Virus record (IMG/VR): IMGVR_UViG_3300017735_002163
Span: 1-64,000 of that record
DNA: 64,000 bases
Strand: one strand, 5' to 3'
From: a virus
Shown: positions 50,267 through 59,100 of the stretch, in pieces
Position numbering within the stretch: position 1 is the first letter of the stretch
Layout of the letters: every line of letters starts with the position of its first letter
Notes under the pieces: model-generated
What the model saw: the letters and a program-made list of their open reading frames with translations, nothing else
What the model was told of the DNA's origin: nothing
Database searches by the model: none
Translations under genes and position numbers: made by a program

Positions 50267-50551
50267 TTAATCCTTTTTTGGTGCTTCTGGTTCTTTTTGT
50301 AGTTCGTCAGTTTGTTTGTCAACTTCGGTTGCGACAGTTTCTACAACACCTTGTGCAGTGTTAATAGTTACGTCTGCAATTGCTTTTGCATCGTTAGTTA
50401 CTGCAACTGCCATTGTGGCGGCTCCGCCAACAACGCTGTCCACAGTACCTGTGACAATCTCTGTTCCTGCATTCCAGGCCCCTCCAACTGAGGCGCACCC
50501 TACAGTGCCTAAACAAAGTACCGCTACGAAGAACTTAATATGTGTATTCAT
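50267..50551 (-). CDS. small lipoprotein
   Basis: The 94-residue product starts MNTHIKFFVAVLCLGTVGCAS, a lipoprotein signal with lipobox V-G-C. The mature part is a repetitive amphipathic V-T/A-x-A-V pattern (TGTVDSVVGG, ATMAVAV) and a Lys/Glu-rich tail. It ends with CCA-AAA-AAG-GAT-TAA, containing the A-AAA-AAG slippery heptamer. RBS GGAGAT; GATAAATA lies 46 nt upstream. Confidence 0.7.
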   Translation of the reverse strand: MNTHIKFFVAVLCLGTVGCASVGGAWNAGTEIVTGTVDSVVGGAATMAVAVTNDAKAIADVTINTAQGVVETVATEVDKQTDELQKEPEAPKKD

Positions 50552-50597
50552 ATTATCTCCATGGTTAAATAGCATGCCAACTGCAATGCTACACTAT

Positions 50598-50605
50598 TAT
50601 TTATC
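50598..50605 (-). promoter_or_regulatory. late promoter of the small lipoprotein
   Basis: GATAAATA, 46 nt from the ATG at 50551. Confidence 0.5.
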
Positions 50606-50611
50606 TGAAAG

Positions 50612-50920
50612 TTAGATGCCGTGGCTGTTAAAAGGACGATCTCCTGCTAAACTGTGTTGATCGTGTAGGTGTAATTCGTAGGCCAAGATATCTTTGGTAT
50701 TTTGGCAGTCGGTAGTGTGCAGTAGTTTTAATATTTCCATTCTGTTTGCTTCTTCTATTTGATGTACTACGTCACACCACATATAAAATACTGCAAATAT
50801 ACTTGGCACAATGATAATATAAAATACTAACCATGGGAAAAAGAAAGTGATAATTAAAACGTGTACGCCTATGACTGATAGTGAATATATCTTGAGACTA
50901 TTGAGCCATTTACTTAGCAT
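50612..50920 (-). CDS. small integral-membrane protein
   Basis: The 102-residue product has a basic N-terminus, two adjacent hydrophobic segments (about 12-45: LSVIGVHVLIITFFFPWLVFY...) and a hydrophilic C-terminal half with several His. It could be a holin-like or envelope peptide. It is co-transcribed with the gene upstream from a sigma70-like promoter. Confidence 0.6.
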   Translation of the reverse strand: MLSKWLNSLKIYSLSVIGVHVLIITFFFPWLVFYIIIVPSIFAVFYMWCDVVHQIEEANRMEILKLLHTTDCQNTKDILAYELHLHDQHSLAGDRPFNSHGI

Positions 50921-51077
50921 CGACCTTCAGGTTTAGTTGTTCTATGTATGCATTGCTGTGCCAATAAGTATCTAACACAATGTCAGCCACAAGAGCAATT
51001 AACACCAATGTTAGTATTACAGAAAGGTATAGGTTTATACCCGCAGATATTTTTAACCACTTAATCATATGCTTCAT
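50910..51077 (-). CDS. small single-TM protein
   Basis: About 55 residues from the ATG at 51077, or 52 residues from a second ATG at 51068. There is one TM helix (LYLSVILTLVLIALVADIVLD). It overlaps the 102-residue gene by 11 bases. The two look like an envelope peptide pair, expressed early. Confidence 0.55.
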   Translation of the reverse strand: MKHMIKWLKISAGINLYLSVILTLVLIALVADIVLDTYWHSNAYIEQLNLKVDAK

Positions 51078-51084
51078 AGGATAT

Positions 51085-51113
51085 ATTATAGTTGATATTG
51101 TAGGACTTGTCAA
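51085..51113 (-). promoter_or_regulatory. sigma70-like promoter of the small membrane genes
   Basis: TTGACA (51113-51108), 17 bp, TATAAT (51090-51085), 7 nt from the stop of the curlin-repeat gene. Confidence 0.8.
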
Positions 51114-51119
51114 CCGGTT

Positions 51120-52007
51120 TTAATTGCTACCGTTTACTGTTACTGAACATCCTGCTGTGTTATAACATACACCTGTTATACTGTAACTGCCGGCCGATGA
51201 TGTCATGTTTTGATCTAAGTCAAGTGTGTAAGCACCAGTACCGTATGTTAAATCAATTGCCGCTGTTGCGTTATTGCCACCACGTTGATTAACATCAACA
51301 CTATGCCCGTCACCATCTAACACAATGTCTGCCCATTTAACACCACCGTTGCCTCGTTGATATAACACCACATCATTGTAATCACCTGTTATCTCTATAA
51401 AGCCATCGTGTCCTGATTTGCCTAACTGCCTGTGGTCTACATCATTGTAGTCACCTGTTATAATGTTTGCCAAATGATGAGGACCTGCGTTAGTACCGCC
51501 TGACGATCTGTTAGTATCTGTTTGGCTACTTGCTAAAGTATTGTTGGAGCCATCTATGGTCCAATATGCTTCGTGGCCGCCTTCTTCGTCTATGTCAAGA
51601 TTGCCTGTTAAATGTTTACCTTGCCACACTTTGAGATCATTATTACTACCAGTTGCATCTACTTTTGCAAAGTTATCGTTGCCGCCATTGCCTTGAAATA
51701 AATCAAACGTGTTGTTACTGCCATTTAAGTTACCTTCAAATAAATGACTGTAGCCTTGCTGATAAAATGTTAAGTTATTAGACGCACCAAGTAATTGACT
51801 ATTGATGTCTATGCCTTGGATTACATTGTCGTATCCATCTTGTGTTACCGTTAGAGTAAGATTGTCACCTGCTTGGTCAATGAGAATAATGTTGTCTGCA
51901 TTTGCTGTCATAGGCATTAATAAAAACATGCCCAGTATAATATATCCCAATACTAAAAGAGGGGTATCTTTTGGTTTCATTTCGTTTAGTTTTTTATCTA
52001 TGTTCAT
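51120..52007 (-). CDS. curlin-repeat (CsgA/B-like) secreted protein 1
   Basis: The 295-residue product has an N-terminal membrane segment or signal (LLVLGYIILGMFLLMPMTANA) and then repeated beta motifs with N-x-x-x-x-x-Q-x-G spacing (D-N-L-T-L-T-V-T-Q-D-G, S-N-N-T-F-D-L-F-Q-G-N-G, Y-N-D-V-V-L-Y-Q-R-G). That is the amyloid repeat of CsgA and CsgB. It would be exported via CsgG and polymerise on the cell surface. The mature start D-N-I-I-L-I-D-Q-A-G-D matches the second curlin gene. A TATAAATA octamer is embedded at the end of the FecR gene upstream. Confidence 0.82.
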   Translation of the reverse strand: MNIDKKLNEMKPKDTPLLVLGYIILGMFLLMPMTANADNIILIDQAGDNLTLTVTQDGYDNVIQGIDINSQLLGASNNLTFYQQGYSHLFEGNLNGSNNTFDLFQGNGGNDNFAKVDATGSNNDLKVWQGKHLTGNLDIDEEGGHEAYWTIDGSNNTLASSQTDTNRSSGGTNAGPHHLANIITGDYNDVDHRQLGKSGHDGFIEITGDYNDVVLYQRGNGGVKWADIVLDGDGHSVDVNQRGGNNATAAIDLTYGTGAYTLDLDQNMTSSAGSYSITGVCYNTAGCSVTVNGSN

Positions 52008-52008
52008 A

Positions 52009-53196
52009 TTAACCTTGTGTTTGTCTTATGTATATATTTATACCTGAACAATCATTTACACATATAACGTTAGTTCTATTCTCTATGTCTGTTTCAAGTC
52101 TTGCATTACTGCCAACTGGCACTTTAACACTGATAGTACCATTAACTTCTCTGTAGAACCATATAAATCCAGAACGATCTATTATGGTATTAAATTGTGT
52201 TTTTGGATCAAACCCTGATGCTAATGTACCTGTTATTATATCAACGCCTTGTTGTCCTTCTGTTTTTTCTGACAACACTGCAAGTTTATCTGCTTCGTCT
52301 AATATTTCTAATAAATCCTGTAAAAAATCAACACCTAATATGTCAACATCTAATTCACTGAATTCTAAGTCTATGCTATCTTCATTTTGATCGTCGAGCA
52401 AATTTTCTTCTAAGAAATCTATATCGAGATCACTGAATGCTAAGTAGTCAATGCCCTTTCTTGCTTCTATTTGTTGTTCTTCTGCTTCTGTGATTTCTGC
52501 TGGTTCACTTACAATAAACATGTTGTCTATCATATTTAAATTTAAATCTTGTATAACCACTGGCTGAGTTGGCGGTGTTTCAAACGTGCTTACCATTACT
52601 GCTTGATAGGCTTCTTCTAATACAACTGTTCCGCCATCATTAGTAACTGTGATAGCACCGGACGGTCTACACCCTTCTTCTAATTTTACCTTGTCTGTGC
52701 AATTTGCATCTGGCAATAGTATAACTAAACTCCTGCCTAATTCATCTACTGTGGTTGTAAAATCTGTTCCACGCACACCAATTGTTGCTGTGGGAGTTTG
52801 TATGGCTATGTTTTCTTTTGGTACAAGTCCTAATCCGCCTGTGGCAAATCTTGCTGTGCCTGACACAAAATTCATTGCCATTTTACTTTTGCTTGGATCG
52901 GGGTCGTAGACATACTCATTGATTACTATCAACGTATTTTCTGTCAGACTGACCTGTGTTTTATCTACGAATTCAATTTTAAGTCTACCTGCTGTAGTTT
53001 CTACATTGTCCATACTAACAATTGTAGAATCTAAAACTGCAGACAGTTTTTCACCAGATGTTCGTTCTATACTACCCGGATTTCCAGTCTGCTCAAATAC
53101 GCCGCCTATCCTTTCAGCGGCGCTTGAGTTAGACAAAAACGAAAACAGTACAACAAAACTAATCTTTCTGAGTAATGCTAACTGTTGCGTTTTCAC
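52009..53196 (-). CDS. FecR-domain secreted protein
   Basis: The 395-residue product has a signal peptide (VVLFSFLSNSSAAE) and a FecR domain (about 35-170): a G-x-L-K-I-E-F-V-D-K-T-Q-V-S-L segment and the signature A-T-I-G-V-R-G-T-D-F near 137-146. In other bacteria such FecR proteins often sit beside CHASE2 cyclases and curlin-like adhesins. The rest is acidic, with D-L-D-I-D-F-L repeats. GTG start overlapping the second curlin gene by 38 bases. Probably a periplasmic or surface partner of the fibre system, not a sigma regulator. Confidence 0.75.
   Translation of the reverse strand: MKTQQLALLRKISFVVLFSFLSNSSAAERIGGVFEQTGNPGSIERTSGEKLSAVLDSTIVSMDNVETTAGRLKIEFVDKTQVSLTENTLIVINEYVYDPDPSKSKMAMNFVSGTARFATGGLGLVPKENIAIQTPTATIGVRGTDFTTTVDELGRSLVILLPDANCTDKVKLEEGCRPSGAITVTNDGGTVVLEEAYQAVMVSTFETPPTQPVVIQDLNLNMIDNMFIVSEPAEITEAEEQQIEARKGIDYLAFSDLDIDFLEENLLDDQNEDSIDLEFSELDVDILGVDFLQDLLEILDEADKLAVLSEKTEGQQGVDIITGTLASGFDPKTQFNTIIDRSGFIWFYREVNGTISVKVPVGSNARLETDIENRTNVICVNDCSGINIYIRQTQG
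52035..52042 (-). promoter_or_regulatory. late promoter of curlin gene 1
   Basis: TATAAATA within the last codons of the FecR gene, 27 nt from the ATG at 52007. Confidence 0.55.
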
Positions 53197-53881
53197 TGTC
53201 TATATCTAAATCCATATGACCGTAGCATGAAGTTGCACCAGTGGCACATGTACCGGAACTTTGAATTAAATCAATGTCTCCGCCTGAACCGTCGTATACT
53301 ACTTTCATGTACTGATCTGCACCATCAGTTTGGCTGGTTACAATATCGTTATTATCACCAGTTAGGTCAAAATTCCAAGTTGCATCATCGACTTCAATGT
53401 CAATGTCCCATACGTTGCTGTCACCTAAGATTGCTAAGTCGAAATCTAATCTTTCTGCACTTGCGGCTGATCCTAAGTCAAAGTCAAACGTATTTGAATC
53501 ACCTTGAATTGTAGCGAGTATATTGCCTGTATCGGCTGAACCTGTGTCACCAACTTTGATGTCCCAGATATTACTGCTACCAGTAAAAGTCCAATCGTAT
53601 GTACTGCTGTCTGCAGTTATACTACCAAAAAACTCATTACTGTTACCTATTTGGTCTAAATCGATATTCAATGATGAACCAACTATAGTTAGATCACTAC
53701 TTTGATCTGTATCGCCGGCTATCTTGTTACCAAAACCTTGTTGTAAAATAGTTAAATTCAGTGTGTCACCAACTTGATCAATTAAGATTTCATTATCAGT
53801 TGCACCTGCTGAATAAACTGCTCCACTAAAGGTCATTAACCCTACTACCAAACTTAATGCTGATAAAGTTTTATTCAACAT
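53159..53881 (-). CDS. curlin-repeat (CsgA/B-like) secreted protein 2
   Basis: The 240-residue product has a cleavable signal peptide (LSLVVGLMTFSGAVYSAG), a mature start D-N-E-I-L-I-D-Q-V-G-D-T-L-N-L-T-I-L-Q-Q-G-F-G that matches curlin protein 1, then degenerate repeats rich in Asp, Ser and Asn (SLNIDLDQIGNSN) and a terminal T-C-A-T-G-A-T-S-C pair. It overlaps csgG by 11 bases. It is the likely nucleator or co-subunit. Confidence 0.8.
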   Translation of the reverse strand: MLNKTLSALSLVVGLMTFSGAVYSAGATDNEILIDQVGDTLNLTILQQGFGNKIAGDTDQSSDLTIVGSSLNIDLDQIGNSNEFFGSITADSSTYDWTFTGSSNIWDIKVGDTGSADTGNILATIQGDSNTFDFDLGSAASAERLDFDLAILGDSNVWDIDIEVDDATWNFDLTGDNNDIVTSQTDGADQYMKVVYDGSGGDIDLIQSSGTCATGATSCYGHMDLDIDSENATVSITQKD

Positions 53882-54788
53882 TTGTTTCTCCTATGTTTAA
53901 ATTTTCTACAGGTGGGAGACTTTCAGCATCATTGCTGGTAATCGTCCAGTAACCTCTATCGTCACCTTGTTCGATGAGTGCAAGTACTGCCGCTTCCGTG
54001 GCGCTCCTTACTGCCCATGTCACACTTTCGTTAGAAGTAATTCCTGTTTCTAATTCTAATAATTTTGTATCCATGTCAAGAAAACGAAATACATCTCCTC
54101 CCATGCCTACACTAAGTATTGTCTTGTATGTCTGTACGTTAAGTATAACTTCGCCTGTTAAAGTACTAACAGCACGTAGACTAACAATAATGCTGTCTCG
54201 TCTGTATTGAGCACTTCCGCCGATACCTAAATATCTGGCTCCGTTACCTCCTGTTTCTATGTTACTATCGTACCCAACTATACCGCCTTCAAGTAAAATA
54301 CCCGCAAACAACATTGGTTGTAGTTTTTGGCTCTCTTTACCTGCTTTGGCATAATCGTCTCTGGTACTGCGGATAATTTGTCTTTCTCTGACCAGGTTAT
54401 CCAGACCTACTCCTCTTTCAACAACACGGAACCAAGTACCGTTTGCAGTCTCACCTGCGCCTGCCGCCTTAAGAGCATCAATTAACAATGCTTTTGCACC
54501 CTGCGTTACTGCTGTGCTGAACAATGCTATATTGTCTTTTTGTTTTCTTTGACCTGTTAAGTCAGAGAACTGATATACTGCAACCACAGGCATTACTTCT
54601 GCAGGTGGTAACTGTCTTAATCTTTCATATGTTGGTAATTCGACTTGTTTTGGTTCTTCGACACACTCCATTACATTGTCGTAACACCACTCGCCTGTTA
54701 ATGCATTATTAGGCAATGACATTGATGCACACCCCGACATTATCGTGCTAAAAAGTAGTGTAGCAATTAGCGAACTATAACTTTTCAT
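53871..54788 (-). CDS. csgG: CsgG-like curli secretion lipoprotein
   Basis: CsgG is the nonameric outer-membrane channel of the type VIII (curli) secretion system. The 305-residue product has a lipobox (T-I-M-S-G-C-A-S), then V-A-V-Y-Q-F-S-D-L-T-G-Q-R-K near 68-81 and R-V-V-E-R-x-G-L-D-N-L-x-x-E-R-Q-I-I-R near 120-139, both signatures of CsgG, and an L-G-I-G-G-x-A-x-Y-R-R-D beta-hairpin. The length is near E. coli CsgG (277) with an acidic C-terminal addition. Confidence 0.92.
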   Translation of the reverse strand: MKSYSSLIATLLFSTIMSGCASMSLPNNALTGEWCYDNVMECVEEPKQVELPTYERLRQLPPAEVMPVVAVYQFSDLTGQRKQKDNIALFSTAVTQGAKALLIDALKAAGAGETANGTWFRVVERGVGLDNLVRERQIIRSTRDDYAKAGKESQKLQPMLFAGILLEGGIVGYDSNIETGGNGARYLGIGGSAQYRRDSIIVSLRAVSTLTGEVILNVQTYKTILSVGMGGDVFRFLDMDTKLLELETGITSNESVTWAVRSATEAAVLALIEQGDDRGYWTITSNDAESLPPVENLNIGETNVE

Positions 54789-54794
54789 ATTGTC

Positions 54795-55337
54795 TTATCC
54801 GCCGCCGATGGCAACTCCTACAGGTATATCTATTGTAGTCATTGTTCCGTCTGAGCTTACAATGGTTAGCCTAATTATTTCTATGCCGTCATCTCCAACC
54901 ATTCTTTCGTATGTGACTGTATTTCCTTCGATAGTGAACACACCATAGTCTGCTCCGTCTTCGTTACCGAACATACTGTCTACTAACTGTCTACTAATTT
55001 GACTGTAAATTCTACTTTCTAAATTTCTCAAAAATTTATTAAGTGTTGAATTTTCTTCTTCACGCTGAATTCTTAATAGCTCAGCGTCTATTTGATCTTT
55101 AATTTTGTCTTTACGACTTTTTTGTTGATTCTCAATGGTTAGGTAATGGGCGCCTGTTCCTACACCACTGAAACTTGGATTTTTAAATTTATGTACTAAT
55201 TCGTCTGCTAATGCTAACGGACTCATGAATAATAGTCCTAACATTATACCGAATGCAAATGCTTTGAATAAATCACTACCAGACCATATACGTGGTCCTA
55301 CTTGCGATTTAAGTAACTCCCAATCTTTATCTCTCAT
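54795..55337 (-). CDS. csgF: CsgF-like curli assembly factor
   Basis: CsgF plugs the CsgG pore from outside and tethers the nucleator. From the ATG at 55337 the product is 180 residues, with an unusually long 20-residue cytosolic N-terminus before the signal peptide (AFGIMLGLLFMSPLALA). The mature part starts D-E-L-V-H-K-F-K-N-P-S-F-S-G-V-G, matching the F-x-N-P-x-F-G-G signature of CsgF, and then a Q-Q-K-S-R-K-D helix. A beta-rich C-terminal extension goes beyond E. coli CsgF (138). csgG follows after 6 nt. Confidence 0.85.
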   Translation of the reverse strand: MRDKDWELLKSQVGPRIWSGSDLFKAFAFGIMLGLLFMSPLALADELVHKFKNPSFSGVGTGAHYLTIENQQKSRKDKIKDQIDAELLRIQREEENSTLNKFLRNLESRIYSQISRQLVDSMFGNEDGADYGVFTIEGNTVTYERMVGDDGIEIIRLTIVSSDGTMTTIDIPVGVAIGGG

Positions 55338-55644
55338 CTGTCTGTACCTCTGACTGTAGTGTGGCAAGAGCCTCTTTTTGCTTGGCTTCTTTTATTACCT
55401 TCTGTCTTTCTTTGTATTCTAAAACTACATTTACTTTTTGCTGTAGTCGTATCATATCCTGATCAAGCATTCGTGTTTGATCAATTACACGTATTAATGC
55501 CATATGCATTGTTTCTAATTCGGGGTCTATTTTCTCACCTATAAACCACCAAACATAATATATAAAATATCCTAATCCTACACAAAGTACTATTGGAAAG
55601 CCAAATGTGTTAATTGCTTCAGCAATTCCATTCACATCTTCCAT
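55327..55644 (-). CDS. small TM protein with coiled-coil, CsgF upstream partner
   Basis: The 105-residue product has one TM helix (GFPIVLCVGLGYFIYYVWWF, about 14-33) followed by a charged coiled-coil. It overlaps csgF by 11 bases and the next gene by one base (TAATG). It resembles phage holin-like or envelope proteins; a link to the curli locus is from position only. Confidence 0.6.
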   Translation of the reverse strand: MEDVNGIAEAINTFGFPIVLCVGLGYFIYYVWWFIGEKIDPELETMHMALIRVIDQTRMLDQDMIRLQQKVNVVLEYKERQKVIKEAKQKEALATLQSEVQTDER

Positions 55645-55940
55645 TAGTCTCTCCTTGCATCAATTTTGTTATCTTCTACAAAATTTTCTGCTCGTGCTAC
55701 TCTGTCGATGTCAGGGCTTAGTTCAAGAGCACTACTTACAAGCAAGTCAATTTTCATCATCTCATTGCTCATTGTTCTGGCTCGATTTTCTAAACTATTA
55801 CAAAATATAGTTAGAGTTTTTATTTGCCCTACTATGCCTTCAAGTATTTGTTTGATAACAAGGAATATGAAAAAACCCATTACCATACTGCCGGCAATTG
55901 GTGCTCCAACTTCTGCTATTAATCCAAAAATTTCATTCAT
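55644..55940 (-). CDS. small TM protein, first gene of the csgF-csgG operon
   Basis: The 98-residue product has an N-terminal TM segment (VGAPIAGSMVMGFFIFLVIK) and a helical C-terminal half. It is similar in architecture to its downstream neighbour; the pair may form a membrane complex, perhaps a holin set. It is the first gene behind the late octamer at 56048-56055. Confidence 0.6.
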   Translation of the reverse strand: MNEIFGLIAEVGAPIAGSMVMGFFIFLVIKQILEGIVGQIKTLTIFCNSLENRARTMSNEMMKIDLLVSSALELSPDIDRVARAENFVEDNKIDARRD

Positions 55941-56047
55941 ACAATGTGTACCTGTCTTTGTTGTACTCTTTTTTTAGGTGTTTTGTATGTATGTGTGTTC
56001 TATTATACTATCTGTGTTTTAAACTTACCTATCTCTCCTGTACCTAT

Positions 56048-56055
56048 TATTTATC
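56048..56055 (-). promoter_or_regulatory. late promoter of the csgF-csgG operon
   Basis: GATAAATA, 107 nt from the ATG at 55940, just after the fibre-gene terminator. Confidence 0.45.
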
Positions 56056-56083
56056 ACATTTGTAACCAAAAATTGTACCAAAA

Positions 56084-56107
56084 AAAAGCACTCCGAAGAG
56101 TGCTTTT
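56084..56107 (-). terminator. rho-independent terminator with UUCG loop
   Basis: 10-bp stem AAAAGCACTC / GAGTGCTTTT with a stable TTCG tetraloop and a T-run on the minus strand, after the fibre gene ending at 56134. Confidence 0.9.
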
Positions 56108-56133
56108 AAAGTTTCTATAATTGTTGTTATAGT

Positions 56134-59100
56134 TTATTGTAAGTTGATTAATGCTTCAACAACACCGTTACCATCTTCGTTTTCGCTAATTGCTTTACCG
56201 ATGATTGTACCTGACTTAACGTTTTCTGGGTCAGCGCCTTTGGCTCTACCTGGAATACCTGATGTTACAAGTAAGTCACCTTTGCCAATTGGACCAACAA
56301 CTTTAACTGGTACCCTTCCGCATAATGCTACTGGAGTTCCACCTGCTAATTCACTGTTCATCAAGTATGCTGGGTCTGTGGAAACAACACCTGCTACACG
56401 GTAATCTTCATCACCTGCACATTCTGTTATTTCTGCATCGCCACCAAACACAACAACTGTACCTGCATCATACACTGCATCTGCTGAATAGTTCTCAGCC
56501 AAATCCGCATATCTTGCCGTTGTTGCTGTTGCACTAACTACGCCAGCACTAAAGTTACCGGAACCGTCTCTGGCAACCACTGTACTTGCTGTATTGGCTG
56601 ATGTTGCGTTAACATTTAATGTAGCACTACCACTTGATGCGCCACCTGTTAAGTATGAACCTGCCACAACTGCTGTAATATCACCTACGTTGCCTGTTAG
56701 TCCACTTATGCGTCCTGTTACGTGATCGTATACGTCATTACCTGTTGGTATTGATGTGCCGCCGTTTGCAACTGCACCAGTAGAAACACTTAATGTAACA
56801 CTACCACTTGAACCGCCGCCACTTAAATGTGTACCTGCTGTAACACCAGTGATGTCACCAACGTTACTTGTCCAACCGGAGTCATTGTTAAACTGACTTA
56901 GTTTAAATTCACCAATTGCTTTCTTTCTCTCAGCGCCTGAATCAAGTAAAATAAGTTCGTCATTAGCACCGCTAACATCTGCTGTCATATCAGTAAGTTC
57001 TGATAAGTCTAAAGTGATGCTTGGTGTACCTGAAGTACCTCCGCCGTCTAAACCTGTACCTACTGTAATACCTGTTAAGTAACCAGTGTCTGTTAAACTA
57101 ATAACACCTGTTGAGCTGTTATATGTAACACCAGTTCCACCACTAACTAATCCTCTAACATGTGAATCGCTTAGTGCTAAACTAACACTACCACTTGATC
57201 CACCGCCAGTTAAACCGTTACCAGCACTTACGTTTGTTATATCACCAACTGTTGTTGAGTAACCGTATGCTTCAATCTTATCAGCAACTGCTTTTGCTGT
57301 CATTAACACTGTGTCTGAATCACTAAATGCTTCTGAACTTAATTGTATTGCCGCTCCAGCAAAGTCACCAACTGTTAAATCTGGTAGTCTTGCACTTGCA
57401 ATAGTACCTGATGCTATTTGACTTGCACCAATTGATATTGAAACTTCGCCACTTGCAGTTAAACGTCCTTTTGCATCAACTGTAAATGTTGATACTGTGC
57501 CAGCGTCACCAAATGATCCAACTGATGCGGCTGTATCTGCTAATGCTAAACTAACACTACCACTTGAACCACCACCTGTTAAACCTGAGCCTGCACTTAC
57601 GTTTGTTATATCACCAACTGTTGTTGAGTAACCATAACTTAGAATTTTATCTTGTACTGCCGCCGATGTCATTAATGTTGTATCGTTATCTGCAAAACTT
57701 TCTGTGCTTAACTGAATTGTTGCTCCTGCAAATTCACTAATTGTTAAACCACTTACGTTTAATGTTGCTGTACCACTTGTAGCACCGCCACTTAAACCAG
57801 TTCCTGCTACTACACCAGTAATAAAGTTTGGATCTGTTAGACTGATTACACCACTTGATAAAGTAATACCAGCACCACCACTAAAGTGATTTCTAACTTG
57901 TGCCGCACTTGGACCTGTGTAACTAATAACACCTGTTGTGCTGTTGTATGCTAATGCACCATCACCACCGTTATCTGTTACAGAGATAGCACCTCTGGCG
58001 TCTGCGTCTGCATACATTGTAGGCTCACTATAACTTATAACACCTGTTGTGCTGTTATATGCTAAGTCACCACTTGCACTAATTGCCGCTCTTGCTCTTG
58101 CAGTTGTATGGTATTGATTAGTACCTTCTGATAAATTACTTGTGCTGTGATTAGCAATACTGCTAACTGTACCAGTTACATCACCAGTTACATCACCAGT
58201 TACATCACCAGTTACATTACCAACTACTGCGCCTCTAAATGTTGTAGCAACAAAATCTGTTGATACTGCCCATCTGTCGTTTGACTCGTCCCATAGTAAC
58301 TGTACATTTGTAGCATCACCACGTTCAATTTCAATACCTGCATTGGCTGTAGGGGAACCTGATGCATTGTTGTTTAGAACGATGATGTTGTCATCAACTG
58401 TTAAAGTTTCTGTATTAACAGTAGTTTGTGTACCGTTAATTGTTAAGTTACCATTAACTATAATGTTGTCACTAAATGTTTTAGCACCTGCTACTGTTTG
58501 AGTACCACTTGTTCTAACTACAGTATTATCTACTGAGAATGAACCGGAACTAACATCTAAGCCGTCACCTGCTGATACATGTGCTCTAACTTGCGCCGCA
58601 CTTGGACCTGTGTAAGTAATTACACCAGTTGAGCTGTTATAAGCAAGACTTCCGTCTCCGCCTGCGTCAGTAACACTAATTGCACTTCTGGCATCTGCAT
58701 CTGCATACATAGTTGGGGTTGTATAAGACATAACACCTGTTGTGCTGTTATATGCTAAGTTGCCACCTGCACTAATTGAAGCTCTTGCTAATGCATCAGT
58801 ATACTGAGTGATAGTTGTTGCAATAGCACCGTCTGTTACAGTAATACCTGTACCAGCACTAATATGAGCTCTTACTTCTGAAGCACTTGGGCCTGTGTAA
58901 GTAATAACACCTGATGTGCTGTTGTATGCCAATGATCCGTCACCACCTGCATCTGTTACACTAATTAATCCTTTTGCATAGCTCTCATCAAGTGATATTT
59001 CGTCTGCATCAACAGTAATACCGTTGCCTTCACCAATGTTTAATGTAACTGCACCTGCTGTGCCGCCACCTGTTAAACCTGATCCTGCGCCTACGCTTTC

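Noticed and set aside
52009-53196. FecR as anti-sigma regulator of iron uptake together with the TonB receptor
   Set aside because: No FecI-type sigma factor nearby and the gene is 36 kb from the receptor; the context is the curlin locus, where FecR domains occur in secreted proteins.
58171-58220. Short tandem repeat resembling a CRISPR-like array
   Set aside because: Unit is 12 bp without spacers and in frame in a fibre gene (V-T-G-D repeat), so it is coding slippage repeat.
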